64,000 bases of DNA from NCBI RefSeq assembly GCF_015767265.1, contig NZ_JADPIB010000004.1, forward strand, positions 413,045 to 477,044. Reading direction: 5' to 3'. Under the pieces are notes generated by a model. The model was given only the letters and a program-made list of their open reading frames with translations. It did no database searches and had not been told where the DNA came from. This document shows, in pieces, positions 26,292 through 34,675 of the stretch (its first letter is position 1; every line of letters begins with the position of its first letter). A program made the position numbers and the translations under genes. The DNA is from Aureivirga marina (lineage in GTDB: Bacteria > Bacteroidota > Bacteroidia > Flavobacteriales > Flavobacteriaceae).

Positions 26292-27311
26292 ATGACGAAT
26301 AATATGAAATCTTTTATAGCGCAACTTCCAAAAGCGGAGTTGCATTTACATATTGAAGGAACGTTTGAGCCTTCTTTGATGTTTGAAATAGCAAATAGAA
26401 ACAATATTTCTATTCCGTTTAATTCTGTTGAAGAAATTGAAAAAGCATATAAGTTTGATTGTCTTCAAGATTTCTTAGATATATATTATCAAGGTGCTGG
26501 AGTTTTGATTCATGAGCAGGATTTTTACGATTTAACTTATAGTTATTTAGAAAAATGTGCAGCACAGAATGTCAGACACACTGAAATTATGTTTGATCCA
26601 CAAACACACACTGAAAGAGGTGTTTCTTTTGATACTGTGATTAATGGAATTGTAAGAGCTTGTGAGGATGCAAAAGAAAAATTGGGAGTTTCTTCTTTAT
26701 TGATTATGAGTTATCTTCGTCATTTATCTGAAGAAGCTGCTTTTGAAACTTTAAAACATTCATTACCTCATAAAGAGAAAATTACGGCAATTGGATTAGA
26801 TTCTTCTGAGAAAGGAAATCCACCTTCAAAATTTAAAAATGTATTTGAAGCTTCTGTAAAAGAAGGATATATTCCTTTGGCGCATGCTGGTGAAGAAGGA
26901 GATGCGGATTATGTTTGGGAAGCTATTGATATTTTAGGGATTAAGAGAATTGACCATGGAAATAATTCATTGCAAGATGATAAATTGGTAGAAGAAATTG
27001 TAAAAAGAGATTTAGCTTTAACAGTTTGTCCTCTTTCAAATACAGCTTTACAAGTTGTTAAAGATTTAAAAGAGCATCCTTTAAAAATTATGATGGATAA
27101 AGGATTAAATGTTACTATTAATTCTGATGATCCTGCGTATTTTGGTGGACAAGTAAATAAAAATTATGAAGAAATTCATGAAGCTTTAGATTTAACTAAA
27201 GAAGACTTGTATAAACTTGCTAAGAATTCATTTAAATATAGCTTATTAGACGAAGAAACAAAGCAAAAATATATAGATGAATTAGAATCTTTTTATAAGG
27301 AAAATAAATAA
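26292..27311 (+). CDS. add: Adenosine/adenine deaminase family enzyme
   Basis: A 339-residue amidohydrolase of the adenosine deaminase family. Zinc ligands H18 and H20 (ELHLHIEGT), the HAGEEG block with metal His and catalytic Glu (~197), the HGNNSLQD histidine (~222) and NSDDPAYF with the metal/catalytic Asp (~278) are all present. The HIEGTFEP start and NSDDPAYFGG close are typical of the adenine-deaminase subgroup, so deamination of adenine rather than adenosine is likely; the symbol is by family. It works in purine salvage. A TAAATTTG element 4 bp before the ATG suggests a leaderless transcript. Confidence 0.88.
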   Translation: MTNNMKSFIAQLPKAELHLHIEGTFEPSLMFEIANRNNISIPFNSVEEIEKAYKFDCLQDFLDIYYQGAGVLIHEQDFYDLTYSYLEKCAAQNVRHTEIMFDPQTHTERGVSFDTVINGIVRACEDAKEKLGVSSLLIMSYLRHLSEEAAFETLKHSLPHKEKITAIGLDSSEKGNPPSKFKNVFEASVKEGYIPLAHAGEEGDADYVWEAIDILGIKRIDHGNNSLQDDKLVEEIVKRDLALTVCPLSNTALQVVKDLKEHPLKIMMDKGLNVTINSDDPAYFGGQVNKNYEEIHEALDLTKEDLYKLAKNSFKYSLLDEETKQKYIDELESFYKENK

Positions 27312-27341
27312 GTTTTATTTTTCAAAATATTGAATTAAAGG

Positions 27342-27376
27342 AAGAACGATAAACTAGATTTGTCGTTCTTTTTTGT
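27342..27376 (+). terminator. Terminator of the deaminase gene
   Basis: Stem AAGAACGA / TCGTTCTT with a 13 nt loop followed by TTTTTT. Confidence 0.8.
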
Positions 27377-27439
27377 TTTATCCAAATGCAGATGTGTTTT
27401 ATTCAAGTGTAGAAGTGTTTTATCCAGATGTAGATGTGT
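27377..27439. repeat. Three tandem copies of a 21 bp repeat
   Basis: Three 21 bp units begin at 27377, 27398 and 27419, each starting TTTTATyCA and ending GTG. On the minus strand the unit reads AAAACACAnCTnCAnnTGnAT. The same core occurs in the 21 bp sub-units of the satellite at 45962-46270. Confidence 0.85.
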
Positions 27440-27530
27440 TTTGTTATACAATCTTTTACTTATAATAATTTTTCATTTATAATGTTTTAATAAAGAATAA
27501 ATTGTTTTGATTTAAAAGATGAATTAGAAA

Positions 27531-28022
27531 ATGACAACACTTAATATTAAATATTTTACTTTATTTTTCACACTGATAACTTTAGAAATTATCGCTTCAG
27601 AACTTGCTTTTGAAACTTTAGGTTCTATTAATAGAGGAATTTATTATGGATTGATTAGCTTAAATAGTATTCCTTTTATTTTGTTTTTAAAAAAGAAAAA
27701 GGCATTTTCTATTATTCTTTTTCTAGTGATTGGTTTAATAATGATTCCAAAACAATTATATCTTGGAATAAAATTAATAGCATTAAAAGAGGAGGGAGCT
27801 AATATTGTAGAATTTATTTATCAGCATAAAAAATCCAAAGGATATTTTCCAAATGATATTACTACATATACATTTGAAAATCCAAATTTAAGTCAACACT
27901 TTCATTATGATAAAAAAACTAATCAAGATGATTTTAGTGTTTTATATTATGTAGGTTCTAAAAACACTTCTCATTTTTATAGACATAGTGATGGGAATTC
28001 ATGGAGTTATTATCCAGATTAA
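27531..28022 (+). CDS. Membrane protein, function unknown
   Basis: A 163-residue protein with three hydrophobic segments (residues ~7-26, 38-54, 60-82) and a ~80-residue polar C-terminal part with HKKSKGYFPNDI, FHYDKKTNQDDFSVLYYVGS and SWSYYPD. The tail resembles the short aromatic globular part of pseudopilin-like or prokaryotic lectin-like envelope proteins only loosely. Nothing identifies a function. A hairpin-rich AT tract follows, and the gene converges on the LRR gene. Confidence 0.6.
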   Translation: MTTLNIKYFTLFFTLITLEIIASELAFETLGSINRGIYYGLISLNSIPFILFLKKKKAFSIILFLVIGLIMIPKQLYLGIKLIALKEEGANIVEFIYQHKKSKGYFPNDITTYTFENPNLSQHFHYDKKTNQDDFSVLYYVGSKNTSHFYRHSDGNSWSYYPD

Positions 28023-28087
28023 AATAAAAAAGCTCATCAAACTTTAATGATAAGCTTTATATATAAATAATTTTTATAAGATTTAAT

Positions 28088-28744
28088 TTATCTACACATT
28101 GCACTGAATTTTGCATCATTATCTTTCACATAATTCTCATCAGCATAAGTAATGTTAAACACTTCAATACATTTTAAATCAGGATTATTTGAAACATCAA
28201 AAAAGTCGAATTTTTTCCCATTATTTGCTTTAACAGAAACTAATTTGTTGTAAAAAGCATAAACATCTGTCAGATTGAAATTTTGACTAACATCTAATTC
28301 TTTTAAGTGATTATTGTTGATAAATAATTTTTTTAAATCTGTTAGTTTTTTCAAATTAATAGAAGAAAGATTGTTGTTTGAAATTCCAAGTTGTGCTAAT
28401 TTCGGATTGTTTGTAAAATTAGTTCTTGAAATTTGATTATTATGTGCATCAATGAAAGTTAAATTCGGATTTTTACTTAAATCTAAAGAAGTAATTTTAT
28501 TATCATGACAATATAAAACTTTCAAATTTGTAAAAGCTTCCAATCCATCCAAAGATTCAATATTTAAACCAGCTAACGAAAGTTTTGTAATGTCTTTTAC
28601 AGCTTCATTATCAATTTTTCCATTTTCTACATTGATATCCATTTCCTGTAATTTTTTTTGAAAATTTACATCAGGAATCGCAGTTTGTTGCGAAAAAGAT
28701 AGAAAAGGAATTGTTAGGAAAAAAATATAGATCCAATTTTTCAT
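28088..28744 (-). CDS. Secreted leucine-rich repeat protein
   Basis: A 218-residue exported protein (signal peptide IYIFFLTIPFLSFSQ). Residues ~20-60 have the PDVNFQKKLQEM start common to Bacteroidota LRR proteins, then seven or so 20-22-residue repeats (LEAFTNLKVLYCHDNKITSLDL, NPNLTFIDAHNNQIS and so on) and a capping LKCIEV segment. There is no T9SS sorting domain, so it is probably periplasmic. It resembles internalin-like ligand binders; partner unknown. Confidence 0.85.
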   Translation of the reverse strand: MKNWIYIFFLTIPFLSFSQQTAIPDVNFQKKLQEMDINVENGKIDNEAVKDITKLSLAGLNIESLDGLEAFTNLKVLYCHDNKITSLDLSKNPNLTFIDAHNNQISRTNFTNNPKLAQLGISNNNLSSINLKKLTDLKKLFINNNHLKELDVSQNFNLTDVYAFYNKLVSVKANNGKKFDFFDVSNNPDLKCIEVFNITYADENYVKDNDAKFSAMCR

Positions 28745-28817
28745 GATTTCACTTTTTTTGATTTGTTATTTAAAATTACATGAAAAGAACTGATAATGAG
28801 GTTAAAAAAATCACAAC

Positions 28818-28972
28818 AAAAAAAGGAACAAAAAGTTCCTTTTTCCCGCATAGCATTTTAAATTAATCACATAATTAACAGTACAAACTGTAAAACCACT
28901 TTTCTAATTTCAAAATCGATTAAAAACTTATAAATGAAACTAAATTGAATTAGAAAAGATTTCCTTTTTCTT
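28818..28972 (-). ncRNA. Predicted ~155 nt non-coding RNA
   Basis: The minus strand has a perfect TATCTTTG -7 element (28985-28978) followed by ~155 nt without any credible ORF and then a strong terminator (GGAAC TTTTT GTTCC plus T-run, 28845-28818). No annotated gene ends there, so the terminator needs a transcript. Inside, CTTTTCTAATT and AATTAGAAAAG form an 11 bp stem and ACAG/CTGT a small one. Expression is inferred, and no known RNA family is recognised. Confidence 0.45.
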
Positions 28973-29139
28973 TACAGCAAAGATATAATGCTTAATCGTC
29001 AAAATATGTCGTAATGAATTTTAAGTTTAAATTTAAAAATAAATAGAAAAAATACGCTTCTTTAAAATTGGAATAAAAGATAAATTTAGATTTTATAAAA
29101 CTTTCAAAATAGAAATTGCTATTTCTTTTGAAGAATTCG

Positions 29140-29147
29140 TATCTTTG
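29140..29147 (+). promoter_or_regulatory. -7 promoter element
   Basis: TATCTTTG (TAnnTTTG), 28 bp before the start of the small membrane protein gene at 29175. Confidence 0.6.
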
Positions 29148-29174
29148 CAGAACATTTCAAAAAACCCTTGAATT

Positions 29175-29360
29175 ATGGAACTATTTATCATAACAGCCGT
29201 ATTATTAGGAGTTGGAGTTGCAGGTATTGCAATAAAAATTTGGGCGAAAAAAGATGGGAAATTTGCTGGAACATGTGCTAGTCAGAGTCCTTTTTTAAAT
29301 AAAGATAACGAACCTTGTGGTTTCTGTGGAAAAATGCCGGAAGATTGCGAAAATAAATAA
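29175..29360 (+). CDS. Small membrane protein with four-cysteine C-terminus
   Basis: A 61-residue protein: one membrane helix (IITAVLLGVGVAGIAIKIW, residues ~4-22), then a polar tail with four cysteines (TCASQ, PCGFCGKMPEDC). The cysteine spacing C-x14-C-x2-C-x6-C could hold zinc or an Fe-S centre. Similar short proteins are common in Bacteroidota with no assigned role. It has its own promoter and precedes the glycosyltransferase and sigma factor genes by 18 bp, so it may lead that operon. Confidence 0.75.
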   Translation: MELFIITAVLLGVGVAGIAIKIWAKKDGKFAGTCASQSPFLNKDNEPCGFCGKMPEDCENK

Positions 29361-29378
29361 CAATATCCTATAGATTAA

Positions 29379-30512
29379 ATGCTTGAATATTTATTCATTA
29401 CTTTTATAGTAATTATAATCGTTCAACTTTTTTATTATCTATTTATTTTTGGAAGATTTACTTTTTCAACCCCCAACCCTAAGAAAAAGAATCCTAACAA
29501 GCCCCCTGTTTCCGTGCTCGTTTGTGCCAAAAATGAAGCCGAAAATTTAAAAAAGTTTTTACCTTCAATTGCCAACCAAAACTATCCAAACTTTGAGATT
29601 GTTTTAATTAACGATGCCTCTCATGATGAAACATTGAATGTCATGGAAGAATTTCGTGATGCGAATAAATCAATGTTTGAAAAGAAGAATATTGAACTTA
29701 AAATTGTCAATGTTTTTGAGAATGAACAGTTTTGGGGAACTAAAAAATATGCCTTAACGTTAGGTATTAAAGCTGCTTCAAATGAACATTTGTTATTTAC
29801 AGATGCAGATTGTGAAGTGATGTCTAAAGAATGGATTTCAGAAATGATTTGTAATTATTCTGAAAATAAATCTCTTGTTTTAGGCTATGGAGCTTATAGA
29901 AAGATTAAAAAATCTTATTTAAACAAAATCATTCGCTTTGAAACTTTAATGACTGCCACCCAATATTTTTCTTATGCAAAAATTGGAATTCCTTATATGG
30001 GAGTTGGGCGAAATCTATCTTATTTAAGAGAAACGTTTTTTCAAGTAAACGGTTTTGTAAAACATATGAAAGTGAAGTCAGGTGATGATGATTTGTTTAT
30101 CAATGAAGTTGCCACAAGAAAAAATACTGCAATTTGTTTTGCAGAAGATAGTTTTACAATTTCTGAACCTGAAACAAGTTTTAAAAATTGGATTCGTCAA
30201 AAGAGAAGACATATAAGTACAGCGAATCATTATAAATTCTTACATCAAAGCTTGTTAGGATTGTTTTATATTTCACAAATAGGCTTTTGGTTTTTGGCAA
30301 TATTGTTGTTGAAAGATCAATATATGTGGGAATTTGTTCTAGGATTAATTCTTTTTCGATTTATTTTTCATTATCTTAGTTTAGGTTGTGCGGCTTATAA
30401 GTTGAAAGAGAAAGATTTAATTTTATTAATTCCAATTTTAGAATTAACACTTATTTCCACACAATTATATATTGCAATTAAAAATTATTTATCAAAACCG
30501 AATCATTGGTGA
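29379..30512 (+). CDS. Family 2 glycosyltransferase, membrane-bound
   Basis: A 377-residue GT2 enzyme. An N-terminal membrane segment is followed by a GT-A domain (PPVSVLVCAKNEAENL, IVLINDASHDET with the nucleotide-binding Asp, FTDADCEVM as the DxD-like metal site, GDDDLFINE and the QKRRH motif in WIRQKRRHIST), then two or three C-terminal membrane helices. The QxxRW-like QKRRH motif fits processive or polyprenol-linked transferases. The acceptor is unknown. The following sigma factor gene overlaps it by 4 bp. Confidence 0.88.
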   Translation: MLEYLFITFIVIIIVQLFYYLFIFGRFTFSTPNPKKKNPNKPPVSVLVCAKNEAENLKKFLPSIANQNYPNFEIVLINDASHDETLNVMEEFRDANKSMFEKKNIELKIVNVFENEQFWGTKKYALTLGIKAASNEHLLFTDADCEVMSKEWISEMICNYSENKSLVLGYGAYRKIKKSYLNKIIRFETLMTATQYFSYAKIGIPYMGVGRNLSYLRETFFQVNGFVKHMKVKSGDDDLFINEVATRKNTAICFAEDSFTISEPETSFKNWIRQKRRHISTANHYKFLHQSLLGLFYISQIGFWFLAILLLKDQYMWEFVLGLILFRFIFHYLSLGCAAYKLKEKDLILLIPILELTLISTQLYIAIKNYLSKPNHW

Positions 30513-31069
30513 ATTCAGAAAAGATTAATAAAGCTATTCAGGAGGCGAAAGAAGGAAAACAGTCAGCTTTTAATTTATTATTAAATACGTATTGGAAAGA
30601 TATTTATCATTTTCAGTTTTCAAAGACAAAAAATGAAGATGAAGCAGAGGATATTGCGATTAAAACTTTTTCAAGAGCATTTGATAAAATAGATTTGTAC
30701 AATCCGAAGTTTGCCTTTAAAAATTGGTTATTATCAATTTCTCATAATATTTTAATTGATCATAATCGAAAGAAAAAAACAGAAACAATTTCTATAAATA
30801 ATTCACAAGAAAAAGGTGAAATTTATCGTATTTCTGATGATGCTCCTTCTCCAGAAGATCGATTAATTATCGAACAAAACTTGGCGGAATTATTAGGTTA
30901 TATAAAACAATTAAAGCCACATTATCAGGAAATGATTCATTTACGTTATTTTCAAGAATTGAGTTATAAGGAAATCTCTGAAGCAATTGGAGAGCCTTTG
31001 AATAATGTAAAAGTGAAGTTGTTGCGAGCGAAAAAATTATTGACAGAAATAATAAAAAAAGAAAAATAA
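30509..31069 (+). CDS. ECF-type RNA polymerase sigma factor
   Basis: A 186-residue sigma-70 family factor. Region 2 is residues ~20-90 (FNLLLNTYWKDIYHFQFSKT, DEAEDIAIKTFSRAFDKI, FKNWLLSISHNILIDHNRKKK) and region 4 is ~125-180 (LKPHYQEMIHLRYFQELSYKEISEAIGEPLNNVKVKLLRAKKLL). I chose the GTG at 30509, which overlaps the glycosyltransferase TGA by 4 bp; a TTG one codon earlier is possible. No anti-sigma gene is adjacent, so its control is not evident. Linkage to the glycosyltransferase suggests an envelope regulon (inference). Confidence 0.9.
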   Translation: MNSEKINKAIQEAKEGKQSAFNLLLNTYWKDIYHFQFSKTKNEDEAEDIAIKTFSRAFDKIDLYNPKFAFKNWLLSISHNILIDHNRKKKTETISINNSQEKGEIYRISDDAPSPEDRLIIEQNLAELLGYIKQLKPHYQEMIHLRYFQELSYKEISEAIGEPLNNVKVKLLRAKKLLTEIIKKEK

Positions 31070-31103
31070 ACTATTCAGAGCTTTAAAACTCTGAATAGTT
31101 TTT
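31070..31103. terminator. Terminator after the sigma factor gene
   Basis: Stem ACTATTCAGAG / CTCTGAATAGT with an 8 nt loop and T-run, immediately after the stop; may also serve the convergent lipoprotein gene. Confidence 0.9.
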
Positions 31104-31109
31104 GGATTT

Positions 31110-31670
31110 TTATTCAAAACCTATATCTGGATCTTTTACTTCAAATTCTTTACAACAATATTTAAATACAAATTTTTCTTCTAAAAGTGCTTTTTTCCAA
31201 TCATAATCAGTTCCGTAATATTCCAATTCAGAAGGTGGTGTTCCTATAATTTCTTTGAACATAAATTCATAACATGTATCATCAATTTGCATTGGGTCTG
31301 GAATAAATTGAATTGTCACATCTTGCTGATTTGTTATTACAGGTTGACCATTCAAATCATAAACTAATTTAAAAGGATCATTTGTACCAGCAATTCTGTA
31401 ATAATAAGCACTCGTAGAATTAAAAAATGGATTAAAGTGAATTTGAATTGTTTGCACTTGTGTATGAAATCTACACTTTGCTTCCCAATCTCCAATAATA
31501 CTTACAGGTTTTGCAAATATATTTGGATTTGTAGCATCTTGATGAATTTGCCTATCTAAAATAGGATTTTCAATGTTGTTTTGATTTTGACTTTCAACAG
31601 TCGCTTCTTCTTTTTCACAAGAGATTAAAACTAAGCTTAATACAAATGTAATTAAAAGACTTTTTCTCAT
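31110..31670 (-). CDS. Hypothetical lipoprotein
   Basis: A 186-residue lipoprotein (lipobox LISC at C18, then EKEEATVES, a surface-export-like acidic stretch). The mature part is mostly beta (WEAKCRFHTQVQTIQIHFNPF, SAYYYRIAGTNDPFKLVYDL, VTIQFIPDPMQI) and contains an unusual number of cysteines (DDTCYEF, KYCCKEFEV). No known domain is recognised. It stands alone and converges on the sigma factor gene. Confidence 0.7.
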   Translation of the reverse strand: MRKSLLITFVLSLVLISCEKEEATVESQNQNNIENPILDRQIHQDATNPNIFAKPVSIIGDWEAKCRFHTQVQTIQIHFNPFFNSTSAYYYRIAGTNDPFKLVYDLNGQPVITNQQDVTIQFIPDPMQIDDTCYEFMFKEIIGTPPSELEYYGTDYDWKKALLEEKFVFKYCCKEFEVKDPDIGFE

Positions 31671-31888
31671 TTTAAATAATTTTTATGTTAATAAGTCCTA
31701 ATTTAAGAAAAATATTGATGTAAAAAATTGAAAATCAGTTAATTATGTTTATTTTTTAAGATTTAAAAGAGAATTGTTTTAATTTCCTTTAAATTTAAAA
31801 TCGAAAAATATTTAAACTCTTATTTTATTATAGATGAATCTTTTAAAATACTTATTGTTTTTATTGTAATATCTTTTAAATCAGTTAT

Positions 31889-32314
31889 TTATTTTTCTGA
31901 TAAATAAAGAATTATAAAACCAGAAATTGCTAAATAGAGGCAAAGTGGTGAAAAAATTGTTGCATCTGCATTCGCAAATTCAGTTCCTTTTACGGTTTTA
32001 AAAAATCCAACATATTTAAAATCTCCAATAGAACGAATCAAGAAAATAATTGGAATAAACCAATAAAAAAATCGAATTATTTTATTGTTGAAATTTTTAT
32101 TTATTGCTTTTAAAAAATAAAGAAAAGCGAAAAATAAAAGTCCAATTCCAACTATTATTGTTTCAAAATTAGAAGGATTTAAAACTCGGATTCCATTTTT
32201 ATTTGTAGGTAAAGCAAAATTAATCCAAAGTGTAAAACCCAATGCCCAATAAAAGTGAATAAAAGATAAAAAAAGGAAAATTAGTGTGTTGAGTAGTGAT
32301 AAAAAGGTTTTCAT
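31889..32314 (-). CDS. DUF3995 family membrane protein
   Basis: A 141-residue protein with four hydrophobic segments. It shows the DUF3995 features: an early FIHFYWALGFTLW, a central polar loop before VGIGLLFFAFLYFL, and the conserved RSIGDFKYVGFFKT followed by a last helix FSPLCLYLAISGFIILY. The function of the family is unknown. It follows the GldM-like gene by 6 bp on the same strand, so the two form an operon. Confidence 0.8.
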   Translation of the reverse strand: MKTFLSLLNTLIFLFLSFIHFYWALGFTLWINFALPTNKNGIRVLNPSNFETIIVGIGLLFFAFLYFLKAINKNFNNKIIRFFYWFIPIIFLIRSIGDFKYVGFFKTVKGTEFANADATIFSPLCLYLAISGFIILYLSEK

Positions 32315-32320
32315 AATAAA

Positions 32321-33022
32321 CTATTTTGTGATAAGGAATTCAACTGGTTTTAACTTAATTGTTTTTGTACTTCTCAGAACTTTACTCAAAATGTCAATAA
32401 AATAAAGTTTGTCTTTTGGTTCAAGTGTTTCGAGAAGTTTTAATGAATCTTCTGTAAAATCAAAACTGTTATTTTGAATTGATTTTATTTCACCATTTTC
32501 TTTTATAATTAAAATTCTAAAACTTTGAATTAATTTCATATTATAAATCCAACAGACTTCATCGTCTAAAGTATCTGCATAAAATTTGGCTTTTTTGAAA
32601 TCGATTTCTTTAAGAGAAATAGTATTTTCAAAAAGATTTCCATGATACATTAAACTTGGAAAATAAATTAAATCATCTCGAACAGAATAATAAATTTTAT
32701 CAACAAAAATGGTATCATTTTTATTAATTTTAAAAACTTCGAAAAATATCAATTCTTTTTTTTTCGGAATAACATGATACATATTTTTAAAATTTGGATC
32801 TTGATCAATTTCTGCATCATTACTTTTAATATAAATCGAATCTGCTGGAACATTTTCAGCCATTAATCTAATTGGTTGCGTTTTATTATAAATCAAAGGA
32901 TAATTAGAAAAATGTCTTGCTTTAAGATTATAACTAATAACTTTTTGTGCAAATGTTTTATGAAAAGAGAAGAAGAGAAATAACAATAAAAATTGAAGTA
33001 AAATGGAAGAAGATTTATTCAT
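32321..33022 (-). CDS. Secreted protein with GldM-like Ig-type domain
   Basis: A 233-residue exported protein (signal peptide LLLFLFFSFHKTFAQ). Residues ~35-115 resemble the Ig-like third/fourth domains of GldM (YNKTQPIRLMAENVPADSIYIKSNDAEI, then a short MYHVIPKKKE strand and DTIFVDKIYYSVRDD). The rest (~115-233) is like the GldM C-terminal region (FENTISLKEI, FRILIIKENGEI, FDFTEDSLKLLETLEPKDKLYFIDI). It lacks the GldM membrane anchor, so it is not a T9SS motor GldM but a soluble relative. Role unknown; operon with a DUF3995 gene. Confidence 0.6.
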   Translation of the reverse strand: MNKSSSILLQFLLLFLFFSFHKTFAQKVISYNLKARHFSNYPLIYNKTQPIRLMAENVPADSIYIKSNDAEIDQDPNFKNMYHVIPKKKELIFFEVFKINKNDTIFVDKIYYSVRDDLIYFPSLMYHGNLFENTISLKEIDFKKAKFYADTLDDEVCWIYNMKLIQSFRILIIKENGEIKSIQNNSFDFTEDSLKLLETLEPKDKLYFIDILSKVLRSTKTIKLKPVEFLITK

Positions 33023-33269
33023 AACATTAGGTATGTTTTTTTGTTGATTTTTGCGATTAAATTTAACAAAATAACATGAATAAAGGAATTCTACTATTTA
33101 TTATTTCTTTTTCATTTGTGGTAGAACAAAAGAAATTCTTTAAAATAGATTACAAATAAGCAATCATTTAGATGGTACTAAGGAATTACAAGTGAATTTG
33201 AAGAGAAAATGTTTATCAACTTTTTTTATTAAACTATGATTATCAAGAAAAAAGGTTAATTAGAAACAA
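33023..33269. other. Intergenic region
   Basis: About 250 bp upstream of the GldM-like gene. A 27-codon frame at 33076-33159 (+) starts like a signal peptide but is too short to call. Otherwise AT-rich with no recognised element. Confidence 0.35.
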
Positions 33270-33301
33270 AAAAAATCCACCAAATTAATGATGGATTTTA
33301 A
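33270..33301 (-). terminator. Terminator of ndk
   Basis: On the minus strand the stem AAAATCCATC / GGTGGATTTT is followed by a run of T, 20 bp after the ndk stop. Confidence 0.8.
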
Positions 33302-33321
33302 AATATTTTTATTTCTCTTTA

Positions 33322-33748
33322 TTATAATGAGAAAATTTCTCTTCCTGAGAAGTGGAATGCTCCTTCGATAGCAGCGTTCTCGTCGCTATCAGAACCGTGT
33401 ACAGCATTCTCTCCAATTGAAGCAGCATACAGTTTACGGATAGTTCCTTCAGCAGCTTCTTCTGGGTTTGTAGCACCAATTAAAGCTCTAAAATCTTCAA
33501 CAGCATTTTCTTTTTCTAAGATAGCTGCAACGATTGGTCCTCTAGTCATGTACTCAACTAACTCTCCAAAGAATGGACGCTCTTTGTGAATAGCATAGAA
33601 AGCTTCAGCATCTGCTGTTGTCATTTGCGTTTGTTTCATCGCTACAATCTTGAATCCTGCAGAAGAGATTTTTTCTAAAATTGCTCCAGTGTGTCCTTTT
33701 TCTAATGAAATCAGGCTTAAGCATCGTAAATGTTCTATTTGTTGCCAT
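33322..33748 (-). pseudogene. ndk: Nucleoside-diphosphate kinase with a one-base frameshift near the N-terminus
   Basis: Residues from [14 protein letters not shown] to the end are a canonical NDK with the catalytic histidine in NAVHGSDS (H117 of the full protein). The true start is the ATG at 33748 ([13 protein letters not shown]), but the frame is broken about 14 codons later. Removing one base from the AAA run at 33708-33710 restores [21 protein letters not shown] and gives a 141-residue protein, the normal family length. Because ndk is near-universal and everything else is intact, a sequencing or assembly error is at least as likely as a real mutation. NDK balances NTP pools. Confidence 0.85.
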
Positions 33749-33877
33749 TTTTCTTAATTTCTTATTGTATTTAATAATGCGGCAAATATAGTGTTATTAT
33801 TCTAAATACTAAATACCATTTTAAATAATGATAATATATAATGTAGAAATGGTTTTATTATGAATAATACGACAAAA

Positions 33878-34675
33878 TTATTTCTTTTTCTTTCTTCTTT
33901 TTCTATAAGTTTTTATGAAAATAATTAGAACAATAAAAACTAAAATAAATGGCCAAATATTCACTAAACCAATAAAAAACCAAACAAAATTTTTCCAACC
34001 ATTTTGAATCCCTTCACTAAATTTATTATTGAATTCACCAGAATTATTTGGATCGTATTTCTTTAAAACAATAGTTAAAGTAGAGTAGGAGATTTGATTT
34101 TGTAAATAGTAAAATCGTCCTTCGATGGATTCAATTTCTGTTCTTAAATTATTAATCTCTTTTTCGATTTCTAAAATTTCTGAAACTTTAATCGCTTTTT
34201 TTAATAATTCTAAATATCTGTTTTCTAGTTCTTTTTTTGAGTTTAATCTTGCTTTTACATCTAAAAATTCTTCTGTGACATCTTGAATAGAAATCTCTTT
34301 AAAATTGAAGTTTGAAATACCAGTAGTTACCTCTTTCATCAAAGCATCGAAATGTTTTGATGGAACTCTAATTTGTATTGTGTTTTCAAGATTTTTTGCA
34401 TTTCTATATTCATCATCTGATGAAATATAGCCTCCATATTTTTTGGTTGCCTGAAAAATTTGTTCTCTTGAGACTTTTAAATCTTGAACATTATAACCGA
34501 TTCTTCCATTTTTAATTAATTTTCTTAAGGAAATATTTGTAGATTCCTCAGTCGATTGATTTAAATAAACTTCTTCATTTACGAATTTTCCTTCTGAAGT
34601 AAATTCTTTCGATTTATTACAACTTAAAATCACAAAAGTGAATAAGCAAAAAGCAATTTTTACAATTTTTTTCAT
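33878..34675 (-). CDS. DUF4349 domain lipoprotein
   Basis: A 265-residue lipoprotein (lipobox ILSC, C19). The DUF4349 layout is clear: KLIKNGRIGYNVQDLKVSREQI, GGYISSDDEYRN, IQIRVPSKHFDALMKEV, then a coiled coil (~130-190: SIQDVTEEFLDVKARLNSKKELENRY to LRTEIESIEGRFYYLQNQ), a strand YSTLTIVLKKYD and a C-terminal membrane helix with a basic end. It is probably anchored in the membrane at both ends. Function unknown. Its start overlaps the end of the upstream exported gene by 4 bp. Confidence 0.88.
   Translation of the reverse strand: MKKIVKIAFCLFTFVILSCNKSKEFTSEGKFVNEEVYLNQSTEESTNISLRKLIKNGRIGYNVQDLKVSREQIFQATKKYGGYISSDDEYRNAKNLENTIQIRVPSKHFDALMKEVTTGISNFNFKEISIQDVTEEFLDVKARLNSKKELENRYLELLKKAIKVSEILEIEKEINNLRTEIESIEGRFYYLQNQISYSTLTIVLKKYDPNNSGEFNNKFSEGIQNGWKNFVWFFIGLVNIWPFILVFIVLIIFIKTYRKRRKKKK

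Noticed and set aside
33076..33159. 27-codon frame with signal-peptide-like start
   Set aside because: Too short, no promoter or terminator, and no sign of a mature part.
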